Translations under genes and position numbers: made by a program
Shown: positions 13,710-13,828 of the stretch, one piece after another
Layout: every line of letters begins with the position of its first letter
How positions within the stretch are numbered: the stretch's first letter is position 1
From: Alphaproteobacteria bacterium
GTDB lineage: Bacteria > Pseudomonadota > Alphaproteobacteria > ATCC43930 > CGMCC-115725
Direction: 5' to 3'
DNA length: 13,828 bases
NCBI GenBank assembly: GCA_030040495.1
Contig: JASHTP010000039.1
Span: forward strand, 1-13,828
Notes under the pieces: generated by a model
Database searches by the model: none
What the model was told of the DNA's origin: nothing
The model's input: the letters and a program-made list of their open reading frames with translations, nothing else

Positions 13710-13828
13710 ATGGCGGAGGGCGGTCTCGGCGCGCGCGTCGCCGCGGTGCGCGGCTTCAATCGCTTCTACACGCAGAAGATCGGCGTGTTGCAGGAAGGGC
13801 TGCTGGCGAGCCCGTTCTCGCTCACCGA
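13710..13828 (+). CDS. MarR-GNAT fusion regulator/acetyltransferase, N-terminus only
   Basis: The first 39 codons of a gene running off the right edge. The sequence RVAAVRGFNRFYTQKIGVLQEGLLASPFSLTE is the characteristic start of bifunctional proteins with an N-terminal MarR-type helix-turn-helix and a C-terminal GNAT acetyltransferase; only the first MarR helix region is visible here, so the GNAT half is inferred from family knowledge. The ATG at 13710 has GGGAGG about 7 bases upstream. An operator-like palindrome lies directly before it, as expected for autoregulation. Targets and acetylation substrate are unknown. Confidence 0.8.
   Translation, partial: MAEGGLGARVAAVRGFNRFYTQKIGVLQEGLLASPFSLT

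Overview
This looks like ordinary chromosome from a high-GC alphaproteobacterium, probably a free-living Rhodospirillales or Rhizobiales relative. The signs are very GC-rich third codon positions, a zinc-independent HemB metal site, an LdtR-like MarR regulator and a small DUF6898-like protein, the last two typical of Alphaproteobacteria. The genus cannot be fixed from the sequence. I see no phage, IS, CRISPR, rRNA or tRNA signal, and no stretch over 300 bases lacks a gene.

Layout. Positions 1-1478 (minus): a family III CoA-transferase cut by the left edge, with a GNAT acetyltransferase upstream of it. Positions 1543-4341 (plus): three overlapping genes, an alpha/beta hydrolase, an RlmM/FtsJ-type RNA 2'-O-methyltransferase with a TTG start, and a YheT-type hydrolase. 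Positions 4437-5450 (minus): hemB with a clear sigma70-like promoter, divergent from an LLM flavin-dependent monooxygenase (5611-6795), which has its own promoter candidate. Positions 6795-6937: a cluster of perfect hairpins. Positions 6988-10123 (plus): a valine-degradation operon of isobutyryl-CoA dehydrogenase, 3-hydroxyisobutyryl-CoA hydrolase and 3-hydroxyisobutyrate dehydrogenase (mmsB). Positions 10226-10705: an LdtR-like MarR regulator bounded by terminators. Positions 10822-11667: another alpha/beta hydrolase. Positions 11710-13344 (minus): a RidA-superfamily gene followed by glutaryl-CoA dehydrogenase (gcdH). Positions 13454-13645 (plus): a 63-residue DUF6898-like protein. From 13710 to the right edge: the start of a MarR-GNAT fusion protein behind a strong palindrome.

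How the genes work together: the main theme is acyl-CoA catabolism. The 6988-10123 operon carries isobutyryl-CoA towards methylmalonate semialdehyde; the methacrylyl-CoA hydratase and mmsA are not in the window. gcdH serves lysine/tryptophan breakdown through glutaryl-CoA. HemB supplies tetrapyrroles.

The most notable anomaly is an in-frame TGA (7270-7272) in the isobutyryl-CoA dehydrogenase, where the family has Trp, followed directly by ATG. Other points are a RidA-fold protein with Met in place of the catalytic Arg, a 14-bp operator-like inverted repeat before the MarR-GNAT gene, and an inverted repeat inside the spacer of the LLM promoter candidate. I found no convincing undescribed multi-gene system.
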